From a bacterium (lineage in GTDB: Bacteria; Bacillota; Clostridia; Oscillospirales; Acutalibacteraceae): DNA of 5,565 nt. This document shows, one piece after another, positions 1 through 5,375 of this stretch (position 1 is the first letter of the stretch; every line of letters starts with the position of its first letter). The stretch covers positions 1 through 5,565 of the forward strand of contig JAHKXX010000344.1 of the NCBI GenBank assembly GCA_020627425.1, in the 5' to 3' direction. The position numbers and the translations under genes are program-made. Below the pieces are notes generated by a model, which worked only from the letters and a program-made list of their open reading frames with translations, did no database searches and was not told where the DNA came from.

Positions 1-257
1 ATAGGGGTCTTTGCCCATGGTCTTCTGCATAAGCGCATTGCTTGTCAGCGCAACACCTTTGCGGAAGATGGCGCGGTTGATACCGCTGTAAATGGAGATT
101 TTCTCGAGCTTTTCGACTTTGGAGTCCGTGAAGACCTTGTCGGTAGATGGTAGGTCAGCTTCCAAAACGGAATCGCTGTTCAGACCGAGCCTCAACAGAG
201 TGGAAAGAGCAAGAAACTCCAGCGCCACACGCTGATCATAGGGATAGTTCTTTTCAT
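1..257 (-). CDS. Unknown protein, 5' part only, start region frameshifted; continues beyond the left edge
   Basis: An open frame from 258 down to 1 encodes about 86 residues and leaves the window. It reads NYPYDQRVALEFLALSTLLR near its beginning and ends MQKTMGKDPY at the edge. I do not recognise the family. It looks soluble: no signal peptide or membrane segment is visible, and the sequence is mixed hydrophobic and charged. The only well-placed ATG (255-257, with AAGGAG 9 bases upstream) is in another frame and stops after 21 codons. The long frame itself has TAA at 259-261 and no ATG, only GTG at 226-228. Adding one A to the A4 run just after the ATG (251-254) would join start and body as M-K-K-N-Y-P-Y-D. 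A one-base deletion, real or a sequencing error, is therefore the simplest reading. The gene begins 29 bases after the preceding remnant and has no obvious promoter of its own. Confidence 0.6.
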
Positions 258-266
258 TTTAATTCG

Positions 267-272
267 CTCCTT
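267..272 (-). promoter_or_regulatory. Ribosome binding site AAGGAG that fixes the start at 257
   Basis: AAGGAG lies 9 bases upstream of the ATG at 255-257. This is the only good site-plus-ATG pair here, so that ATG is probably the original start although the present reading frame after it is short. Confidence 0.6.
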
Positions 273-285
273 TTATGATTTTAAT

Positions 286-1423
286 TTATTCTGTCAGTTC
301 ATTCTTCCGTTTCCGTCCGATGAACATTACAAGCATTGTTCCGGGGATGCCGACAGTAAGTCTGCCGATACCTGCAAGAGCAAGGTAGCCTGCGTTGAAG
401 GCTGAAGCCGTCGATGCCGGCTCGCCCTGCTCTTTTCAGTCTGATGCACTCCTGTCAATGATCAGCTTACTTGCCTTAAATATCCGAATGTGCTTGTGGG
501 ACTGTAATAGCCGAAATCAGGCAGCTTGCAGCTTTCTCGAATCTGATATGCTTTTTTGCATTGCTGTCTTTTCTGTCCACAAACATATAGACACGGTTGT
601 CGGATGTAGTCCAGCCGCCTTTCAGGAGGAAGAACTCCACATTGTCGTCTTCGCAGCATTCAAGGATGTTATCCTTCCACTTTGTGCCTATATCCACAGC
701 GTCTCCGCCGCTGAACAGGCGCACAGGCTCTCTGACGCTGCCAAGACCCAGCCGTTTTTTTTCGATTGAAATACTTACGATCGGCGAGCGTGCCGATTTT
801 GAAGCGGTGGCAAATAACGACAGACCATCCGGTGTAGTTCCTTTGCCGTCCTGCCCCATTTTACCGTAGCTTGCGTCTCCGAATACAATGGCATTGGAAC
901 CGCTGTTGGAAACGCGGATATCAGTCAGAGCGTTTGCCGCACTGCCGAGCTGATAGCCAAGATATGTATATCCGCTGTAGGGAGTAAGGTTGACATCAAA
1001 ATAATCATACTTATCCTTCTTCAAGAGATTGATAGCATCCTCTCTTTTCTCCGAATAAGAAAGGCGTACCTTTGTGACATATGATCCGCTGTCACAAACC
1101 TCACCGCCGGCGATACCCTCGTCAACATCAACATGACTTACGCAATTATAGACAATTCCGTTTTCGTCCTTAAAAGAATCGCCCACATCAGGTGAAACTA
1201 TAACATTTGTCAAAGCAGTGCCGGTATTGACTTTGTACGCAAGATACACCTGCGAAGCCGGGTCGGCAGTCACATTCAGACCAACCATTGTGACCGACCA
1301 GCCATCCGCCTCAAGCTTTGCCAACGCTTCCTCTCCGGTTTCCACTCTGAGTTCCGAGATAAAACGGCGATTGGCGTTATAACCATGAGAGCTGCCGAGA
1401 GTACAGAGAAAAACGTCGATATT
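286..1423 (-). pseudogene. Decayed secreted repeat protein with C-terminal membrane anchor, 5' end missing
   Basis: The main frame is open from 1423 to 476. It starts abruptly after TAA (1424-1426) with NIDVFLCTLGSSHGYNANRR, and the first usable start is an internal GTG at 1345. No signal peptide remains. Numbered from that GTG, two related units are visible: residues 7-55 (DGW, then VYLAYKV, then ALTNVIVS) and 104-150 (YDYF, then TYLGYQL, then ALTDIRVS). Between about 174 and 222 is a Ser/Gly-rich stretch with SPIVSISIEKKRLG. At an A6 run (552-557) the adjoining frame reads KAYQIRESCKLPDFGYYSP before TGA (462-464), so an A was probably lost there. Further down, another frame gives a tail with a hydrophobic helix followed by GRKRKNELTE and TAA at 286-288, which is a typical C-terminal anchor. 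The whole resembles secreted repeat proteins of Ruminococcus and may be a beta-prism-like repeat (uncertain). Function unknown; the gene is very likely dead. Confidence 0.65.
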
Positions 1424-1444
1424 TTAGTTGTTTATTCATACAAA

Positions 1445-1549
1445 TCACCATGTGATACAGCTGATCGCACAAAACGGCTGGTTTACCCGACCGTTTATGC
1501 CTGTATCGATCTTTTCTATAGATTTTTGCACTGCGTCTTGCAGGATCAT
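1445..1549 (-). other. Very small open frame in the gap after the protease gene, doubtful
   Basis: A 34-codon frame starts at the ATG at 1547-1549 and reads MILQDAVQKSIEKIDTG before ending ITW. It begins 8 bases after the protease stop, in a different frame, with only a weak AAAGG upstream. I recognise no family. It may be a remnant of whatever once joined 1423 to the sequence upstream. The rest of the 1424-1556 gap shows no convincing terminator. Confidence 0.15.
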
Positions 1550-1556
1550 GATGCCT

Positions 1557-2177
1557 TTATTCTTTTTTCTTGAGCAGAATAATTACGGGTATGTATGTTA
1601 CGATCGGAAGTAAAACACCTACATACTGGTACTGTGACTGAACAAGCAGATTATAGGTCGCGTGGTAAATGATTGCAGCACTCAGCAGAGCAAATGTACC
1701 GCAGTAAAAGAACTTACGGCGTTTTTTGATGTATGAAATGCCCCAGCCGACCATAACGGTGCAGATACCGTGAACCAGACCGGATCCGAATACTCGGACT
1801 AACGCCCAGAGGATAGTTACATTTTCAACATTCTGTGTCAGAATAACAACATTTTCAAGCAAAGCAAAGCCTACGCCGACAGCAAAGGCATTAGGAATAA
1901 GAGCGCGTCGGTCATCAGAGATAACGATAGCATAATACAGGATAGGTATCATCTTTATTATCTCTTCCGTAACCGGAGTGATCGTCGTTGTAACATAAAA
2001 CATTTCGTTATGGAACACCTCTAAGAAGATGTTATTAAGCTCCGAAACAAACAGGCATGAGGATATGCCCACGATCATAAAGACAACAAGATGGCTCAGC
2101 TTTTTTTCCATAAGGGGTAGCATAAGAGCGAAGGATACTGCCACACAGATAAAGTCGATATAAGTCAGGTTGTCCAT
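1557..2177 (-). CDS. PrsW-family intramembrane metalloprotease
   Basis: A 206-residue, almost wholly membrane-embedded protein. The expected PrsW motifs are present in order: P-V-T-EE-I-I-K with the glutamate pair at 71-72 and K75, G-F-A-L-L-EN with E108-N109, H136 in G-L-V-H-G, and H172 in H-A-T-Y-N. In this family the Glu and His residues are thought to form the metal site. Bacillus subtilis PrsW cuts the anti-sigma factor RsiW in site-1 proteolysis. I chose the ATG at 2177 (MDNLTYIDF) rather than the one at 2228: AAAGGGG lies 9 bases upstream, and the extra 17 residues of the longer form are polar and inside the previous gene. It overlaps that gene by 13 bases, so the two are probably translationally coupled. 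The C-terminus is a final helix followed by KKKE. No sigma or anti-sigma gene is adjacent, so the substrate is unknown. The family call is firm; the exact role is not. Confidence 0.85.
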   Translation of the reverse strand: MDNLTYIDFICVAVSFALMLPLMEKKLSHLVVFMIVGISSCLFVSELNNIFLEVFHNEMFYVTTTITPVTEEIIKMIPILYYAIVISDDRRALIPNAFAVGVGFALLENVVILTQNVENVTILWALVRVFGSGLVHGICTVMVGWGISYIKKRRKFFYCGTFALLSAAIIYHATYNLLVQSQYQYVGVLLPIVTYIPVIILLKKKE

Positions 2178-2812
2178 TTTTTCATACCCCTTTCCAGAAC
2201 AGGAATGAACGCTATCAGTACAGTGCACTCAAGAACAGTTACGATCAACGGAAGCTCGAAGCCTTCGACCAGCACCTCAGACAGACACAGAGCTGCGTAA
2301 ACAAGCGCAAGCAGATTATAGCTGCGTATGGACTTGATAAGACCGAAGCTGACATCCTCGATAATCAGATGCTTGAGATGGAAATAGGATGCCAGCGCCA
2401 GGAACAGTCCTTCTATCCCGATCGAGATCGTTGCTTCGTTGAAGCCGTACAACACGAAGATCACAGCGCAGAGTGCTGCAACTATAAGCGGTGCTACAAG
2501 AGCGATAAGCCTTGTTTTGCGGAACTTTGGGGAACCGTCGTCCACGATGGAGTCCATCTGCCAGAAGTTTGCACTGAAGAAAAAGAGAAAGCTTCCGATA
2601 ATACCCAGAATTCCGACATTGAAGCCGGCGAAGAGTTCCCCGTTCACCAGATAAAGCAGAGTTGCAAAAAGCCGTCCGAGCATTGCACATCCGACGCCGA
2701 AAACTATCATTCGGACATACAATGCCGATTCGTCCCGAAATAATCGGAACAACCCGTAGCCGAATCCGATCCCTGCCGAGATCGTCAATGCAAGTGATAA
2801 GTACATATTCAT
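2165..2812 (-). CDS. Seven-helix integral membrane protein, unknown function, coupled to the protease
   Basis: A 215-residue protein with seven likely membrane helices at about 3-23, 33-55, 63-84, 101-122, 127-145, 164-184 and 187-207. The loops are short. The longest, about residues 85-100, holds DSIVDDGSPKFRKTR and ends in basic residues, as does the tail RGMKKWTT. I recognise no family. The layout is reminiscent of the 7-helix sensory halves of some signalling proteins, but no kinase, cyclase or other output domain follows. The start at 2812 has GAGG 10 bases upstream; a second Met two codons in is an alternative. Its last codons carry the ribosome binding site of the protease gene, which overlaps it by 13 bases. 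Tight coupling suggests the two act together, for example as partner, regulator or substrate (inference). Confidence 0.8.
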   Translation of the reverse strand: MNMYLSLALTISAGIGFGYGLFRLFRDESALYVRMIVFGVGCAMLGRLFATLLYLVNGELFAGFNVGILGIIGSFLFFFSANFWQMDSIVDDGSPKFRKTRLIALVAPLIVAALCAVIFVLYGFNEATISIGIEGLFLALASYFHLKHLIIEDVSFGLIKSIRSYNLLALVYAALCLSEVLVEGFELPLIVTVLECTVLIAFIPVLERGMKKWTT

Positions 2813-2876
2813 TAATAATAAGCCTCATTTAATATGTAACAATGTTTATGTATTTTTAATGATTGTAGGGATGCTG

Positions 2877-3638
2877 TTATTTGTTGAATTCAAAGAAATT
2901 CATATTGCCAAAGTCCGTTGGCAACGGTATAATACACATATAAATGAAAGCAAATACCAGACAAGCGGCTGCAATAGACAAGAGCACTATTCGGTTCGGC
3001 ATATCTTTTAATGTACCGACAATACCAAGCAGGAAAAGCGTCAGCGAGTAAATGACAGTCACAAGCAGATAGGAGTCACCTTTTGTGTTATCCCGCTTTC
3101 CTTCTTCAAGAAGTTCCTGTGACTTATCGAGATTTTCCTGTGCCGATTCAAAGTATTTTTCCGCCATACCGGGCATTTCAAAGGGATTGTCTTCGTTGTT
3201 TTCATCCATCCATTTCAAGCCTTCGGCAAGGATGTCGCTGATATTTTGTTTTTTAAATCTCTCAATCTTATCGTTGAGCTTGTTTATCTTTGTCTGATCA
3301 CCGTCAGCCTTCGCCTCTTCCAGATCATCATAATAATCCATTAAAGTGTTCCATGTCATATAATCGGCAAGGTATGCCTGCATACCAAGGTTATATTCCG
3401 CTGTTCCCCGGGAAGCCATGTTATTGCTTTCTGTAAAATTGATGGACTGTATTCCTCCGTGCAGATGCCCGATCCATGAAGCCCATGCCGAGAACAAGGT
3501 AGTGATGCCGAGAAGGATCGCAATGAAAGTTTCAAGCCTTTTTTCGGTCAAAAGGTTTTTTCTGCCTCTGAGCTTATTGCCGGGAGGCGCGCCTCTGCGT
3601 CCGATTATCTCTCTTTTCGTTGTTTCTTTTTTTGCCAT
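2877..3638 (-). CDS. Three-helix membrane protein with helical charged ectodomain, first gene of the protease operon
   Basis: 253 residues from the ATG at 3638, preferred over the one at 3674 because AGGAGGT stands 7 bases upstream. Residues 1-35 are strongly basic (GRRG, KLRGRK), so this end is probably cytoplasmic. One helix follows at about 37-55. Residues 56-188 would then be outside: rich in Asp, Glu, Lys, Tyr and Asn, with coiled-coil-like stretches at about 100-132 and 160-182. Two more helices at about 189-207 and 216-236 are separated by the short basic loop KDMPNR, and the tail NMNFFEFNK would be outside. The order of one helix, a charged helical region and two helices recalls DUF4337 proteins, but I cannot confirm membership. 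The next gene starts 64 bases downstream with no terminator between, so it probably heads the operon. It is a candidate substrate or adaptor of the PrsW-like protease (inference). Confidence 0.8.
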   Translation of the reverse strand: MAKKETTKREIIGRRGAPPGNKLRGRKNLLTEKRLETFIAILLGITTLFSAWASWIGHLHGGIQSINFTESNNMASRGTAEYNLGMQAYLADYMTWNTLMDYYDDLEEAKADGDQTKINKLNDKIERFKKQNISDILAEGLKWMDENNEDNPFEMPGMAEKYFESAQENLDKSQELLEEGKRDNTKGDSYLLVTVIYSLTLFLLGIVGTLKDMPNRIVLLSIAAACLVFAFIYMCIIPLPTDFGNMNFFEFNK

Positions 3639-3645
3639 ATCTGAG

Positions 3646-3652
3646 ACCTCCT
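3646..3652 (-). promoter_or_regulatory. Ribosome binding site AGGAGGT deciding the start at 3638
   Basis: A near-perfect Shine-Dalgarno sequence 7 bases from the ATG at 3636-3638. The ATG 12 codons further upstream has nothing comparable, so the shorter protein is favoured. Confidence 0.75.
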
Positions 3653-3679
3653 GACGGATGGAGTGTTTTGTCACGCTTC

Positions 3680-3696
3680 TATATCAAATTGATATA
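3680..3696. promoter_or_regulatory. Perfect 17-base inverted repeat, possible operator of the protease operon
   Basis: TATATCAA, one central A, then TTGATATA. It lies 42 bases upstream of the ATG at 3638 and overlaps candidate promoter elements on both strands. It is AT-rich, so a chance palindrome is possible, but an uninterrupted match of 8 pairs at this place suits a dimeric repressor. Confidence 0.4.
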
Positions 3697-3717
3697 TATA
3701 CATTGACCTACTATAAT
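3689..3717 (+). promoter_or_regulatory. Candidate sigma-A promoter reading toward the XRE fragment
   Basis: TTGATA (3689-3694), a 17-base spacer and TATAAT (3712-3717). The -10 match and spacing are ideal. It would read toward the XRE fragment at 3848 with a leader of about 120 bases, divergent from and overlapping the operon promoter. Confidence 0.4.
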
Positions 3718-3724
3718 TTTACAA
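3695..3724 (-). promoter_or_regulatory. Candidate sigma-A promoter for the three-gene operon
   Basis: On the minus strand TTGTAA (3719-3724) and TATATA (3695-3700) are 18 bases apart. This would start transcription about 50 bases before the ATG at 3638. The region is very AT-rich, which lowers certainty. Confidence 0.35.
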
Positions 3725-3847
3725 TTACAAGCAGCATTTTTCCATAGGAAGTTCCAGATTGTCACCCCCTGTTTTCATAATCTTCTTGTTTTTATTTCTT
3801 TCATCAGTTAAACTATTATTCAGAAAAACAATGAGGAGTGATATGTT

Positions 3848-3910
3848 ATGAATACGCTCTTTGCGGATACACTGAAAAAGCTGCGAACGGAAAAAGGTCT
3901 TTCACAGTGA
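3848..3910 (+). pseudogene. XRE-family regulator, first 20 codons only
   Basis: AGGAG lies 9 bases upstream of an ATG that opens a typical XRE N-terminus: LFADTLKKLRTEKGLSQ, the first helix of the helix-turn-helix domain plus the start of the next. TGA (3908-3910) follows directly. The recognition helix and everything after it are absent, and from about 3908 the DNA is instead the antisense of a signal-peptide-coding sequence. It closely matches the second XRE fragment at 4954 (FADTLK, R, LSQ in register), so the two are paralogues. The fragment cannot bind DNA as it stands. The sharp loss of homology marks a recombination joint rather than gradual decay. Confidence 0.6.
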
Positions 3911-4007
3911 TCTCATCCCCGGCTGCAAACGCAGTCAGCGCAGCCTCCATGCTCAGCAGCATAACAAGCACAAGGATCACACTGACAGATGGTAGTATTC
4001 TTTTTAT
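3908..4007 (-). pseudogene. Signal-peptide end of a secreted-protein gene, cut off after about 33 codons
   Basis: On the minus strand GGAGG (4015-4019) precedes, by 7 bases, a frame starting ATA-AAA-AGA. It reads KRILPSVSVILVLVMLL, then TAFAAGDEITVKD. This is a classic signal peptide: a basic end, a hydrophobic core and an AFA-A cleavage site. The expected ATG is ATA, so the start appears mutated. Homology ends near 3908, where the DNA becomes the antisense of the XRE fragment; the frame continues there only to a nearby stop (3847-3849). The mature protein is missing. It may be the lost 5' end of the decayed secreted-protein gene at 286-1423, which lies downstream on the same strand and lacks a signal peptide (inference). 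Confidence 0.55.
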
Positions 4008-4024
4008 TATCGTACCTCCGTGAT

Positions 4025-4067
4025 AAACAGAAAAGGCGTTACCGCGCCCGATAGACGAGGTAACGCC
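4025..4067 (-). terminator. Rho-independent terminator of the six-helix membrane protein gene
   Basis: GGCGTTACC (4059-4067 on the minus strand) pairs perfectly over 9 bases with GGTAACGCC (4035-4043). TTTTCTGTTT follows. It begins 13 bases after the stop codon. Confidence 0.9.
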
Positions 4068-4079
4068 GTCATAAGACTG

Positions 4080-4748
4080 CTAGGCTTCTGCCAGCATCTT
4101 CTTCGCTTTTGCGAGATAGATCAGCTCGAGAACGTAGATGAATACGGTAAACAGCGCCGAAAGACTGGACAGCCAGTTGATAATTTCTAAACCGAAAGAG
4201 GATGTATAAGCGCCGAACCTAACCAATAAGCTGAGGGCAAAAGTGATAATGTAGGAGACGACAATCGTTGTAAGGATGTCATGACCTCTCTTGACCATAT
4301 CGGATCTGTTGCACTTCGCGGACAGATTCATCAGACCGCTGATCATGAAGATCGCAACAAGCATATTCAACACAGTGGCAATCGACGATAAAACGGTGCC
4401 CAGGCCGCCGAGGAAGCCGGTCTGATTCTCAAAGAACGCGGCAACGAACGCAAACAGAGCGCTGAACACTGTACACAGCACCGCTCTCTTGATTCCTTCC
4501 TCATCCTTTGCTGCCTGTATAAAGCCGACGATGTTCATGATCCCTGCGACCAAAAGCGCGATACCGGAAACGATTAACAAAACGCCCGAAACGGCAAGCA
4601 GAGTTGTACCGACGGACTCACCGGTTTCTTTCGAAGCTCCGATCAAGCCCAGAACGAGTCCGGCTCCGCCGATCAAGGCGGCGATCAGTGAAATGATTTC
4701 GGCGTTAAAGATTTTTTTCACGCCTTTTGCTGCATTTGGAAATTTCAT
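4080..4748 (-). CDS. Six-helix integral membrane protein, unknown function
   Basis: 222 residues. The ATG at 4748 has AAAGGAG 8 bases upstream. After a short basic N-terminus (KGVKK) there are about six membrane helices, near 17-37, 48-78 (long, possibly two), 88-105, 116-140, 158-176 and 190-213. The helices are rich in Gly, Ala and Ser. Basic loops (NLSAKCNRSDMVKRGHD at about 141-157, tail AKAKKM) suggest they face the cytoplasm. I recognise no family and see no catalytic motif, pore signature or transporter motif. It is a single-gene unit with its own promoter candidate and a strong terminator. Its divergent neighbour is an XRE regulator gene, and the shared region carries two inverted repeats, so repression by that regulator was probably its control (inference). 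The regulator is now interrupted. Confidence 0.8.
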   Translation of the reverse strand: MKFPNAAKGVKKIFNAEIISLIAALIGGAGLVLGLIGASKETGESVGTTLLAVSGVLLIVSGIALLVAGIMNIVGFIQAAKDEEGIKRAVLCTVFSALFAFVAAFFENQTGFLGGLGTVLSSIATVLNMLVAIFMISGLMNLSAKCNRSDMVKRGHDILTTIVVSYIITFALSLLVRFGAYTSSFGLEIINWLSSLSALFTVFIYVLELIYLAKAKKMLAEA

Positions 4749-4815
4749 GTTTTTCTCTCCTTTGAGTAATATGAATTATAATAAATCAGTCTCCTGTTTA
4801 TTACCTGACCTTATA

Positions 4816-4843
4816 ATTTTATCATAAATACGCCATAAGACAA
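4816..4843 (-). promoter_or_regulatory. Candidate promoter of the six-helix membrane protein gene
   Basis: On the minus strand TTGTCT (4838-4843) and TAAAAT (4816-4821) are 16 bases apart, giving a leader of about 60 bases. The -35 element touches the outer edge of the inverted repeat at 4842-4872. A second TATAAT nearer the gene (about 4776-4781) lacks a partner. Confidence 0.45.
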
Positions 4844-4872
4844 TAAGATGTGTCAGAGCGTGACATCTTATT
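4842..4872. promoter_or_regulatory. Inverted repeat 1 in the divergent promoter region
   Basis: AATAAGATGT and ACATCTTATT are perfect 10-base arms separated by 11 bases. An alternative pairing adds GTCA/TGAC inside with a two-base bulge. Its place between the two divergent promoters favours an operator. It is less likely a terminator, because no T-run of useful length follows on either side. Confidence 0.5.
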
Positions 4873-4874
4873 AT

Positions 4875-4898
4875 TTTGGAATGCTGTTGTATTCCAAA
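4875..4898. promoter_or_regulatory. Inverted repeat 2 over the -35 region of the XRE gene
   Basis: TTTGGAAT and ATTCCAAA are perfect 8-base arms around an 8-base centre. The right arm overlaps the -35 element at 4887-4892, as expected for an autorepression site. The arm sequence differs from repeat 1. Confidence 0.5.
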
Positions 4899-4915
4899 GG
4901 CACATCCCTTATAAT
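4887..4915 (+). promoter_or_regulatory. Sigma-A promoter of the XRE gene
   Basis: TTGTAT (4887-4892), a 17-base spacer and a perfect TATAAT (4910-4915). The predicted leader is about 32 bases, then AGAGGA (4941-4946) 7 bases before the ATG at 4954. Confidence 0.65.
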
Positions 4916-4953
4916 ATAACAGATACAGTTTACTTCCATGAGAGGAAAAGCAC

Positions 4954-5175
4954 ATGAAGGATTCCTTTGCCGATACCCTGAAACAATTCAGAGCTTAAAA
5001 AAAGCTGTCCCAGCAGCAGCTCGCCGATATGCTGTTTGTGGAACGCACCACGATAACAAACTGGGAGACGGGACGGCGGATTCCCGACGCTGTTCTGCTG
5101 CTGCGGATCTCCAGTTGTTTAGATATCGACATCAACATTTTATCATATTTTACTTCTTTTTTAAAGAATAAATAA
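4954..5175 (+). pseudogene. XRE-family helix-turn-helix regulator interrupted by an in-frame TAA
   Basis: A 74-codon frame with one internal stop. It begins SFADTLKQFRA, then TAA (4996-4998), then KKLSQQQLADML, with the recognition helix region ERTTITNWETGRRIPD. This is a complete XRE (Cro/C1-type) DNA-binding domain of the kind that represses its own and a neighbouring promoter. By comparison with the paralogue at 3848, which has Glu at or next to this place, the TAA probably arose from GAA by one substitution. After the domain comes the short tail SYFTSFLKNK and TAA at 5173-5175. Related proteins often carry a longer C-terminal part, so this copy may also be shortened. Promoter, ribosome binding site and operator-like repeats upstream are intact, suggesting recent loss. 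Without suppression only 14 residues would be made; restart further down has no good ribosome binding site. Confidence 0.75.
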
Positions 5176-5263
5176 AGAAAAAAGAATTGTGAATAACGAA
5201 TAATACAGAAACGCCTCCGCGACATCATTATTCCCTATTATTTATTGTCTATTAATAGTTTAA

Positions 5264-5294
5264 GCCCCCACCACATCGTGACGGGGGCGTTTTT
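5264..5294. terminator. Hairpin terminator, good on the plus strand, weaker for the tRNA transcript
   Basis: GCCCCC (5264-5269) pairs with GGGGGC (5283-5288), with CAC/GTG able to pair inside. On the plus strand GTTTTT follows, fitting the end of the XRE transcript. On the minus strand only TTAAAC follows, so it is a weaker stop right after tRNA-Cys. Confidence 0.7.
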
Positions 5295-5368
5295 GGAGGC
5301 GACACCCGGATTTGAACCGGGGAATCGGAGTTTTGCAGACTCGTGCCTTACCACTTGGCTATGTCGCC
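5294..5368 (-). tRNA. tRNA-Cys (anticodon GCA)
   Basis: A 75-base cloverleaf with acceptor GGCGACA/TGTCGCC, anticodon stem GAGT/ACTC with loop CTGCAAA, T stem CCCGG/CCGGG around TTCAAAT, and an encoded CCA. Last of the three tRNAs; a terminator-like hairpin lies between it and tRNA-Gly. Confidence 0.96.
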
Positions 5369-5375
5369 TTTTAGT

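Noticed and set aside
395..869. Plus-strand open frames opposite the secreted-protein remnant
   Set aside because: No ribosome binding site and odd composition. The minus strand gives recognisable repeats and a signal-like layout, so these are antisense shadows.
1445..1549. 34-residue open frame as a real small protein
   Set aside because: Weak ribosome binding site, no family resemblance, and a position in an apparent recombination joint. Kept only as a doubtful feature.
1558..1580. A-rich run at the protease 3' end as a programmed frameshift site
   Set aside because: The run is not in the X-XXY-YYZ register needed for a -1 shift, the -1 frame soon stops, and the +1 frame adds only an unrecognised short tail.
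2316..2828. Other open frames on both strands over the seven-helix gene
   Set aside because: They are rich in Arg, Cys and Ser with no domain sense, while the 2165-2812 frame gives regular membrane helices and couples to the protease.
3838..4023. 61-codon plus-strand frame starting at GTG
   Set aside because: It overlaps the XRE fragment in another frame and is the antisense of the signal peptide; no suitable ribosome binding site.
4995..5228. Minus-strand 77-codon frame opposite the XRE gene
   Set aside because: A Phe/Arg-rich shadow with no ribosome binding site; the plus strand encodes a clear XRE domain.
5176..5263. AT-rich stretch with near-repeats such as GAATTGTGAATAACGAATAA and the palindrome CTATTAATAG
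   Set aside because: It resembles common intergenic low-complexity sequence; no second copy in the window and no clear hairpin function.
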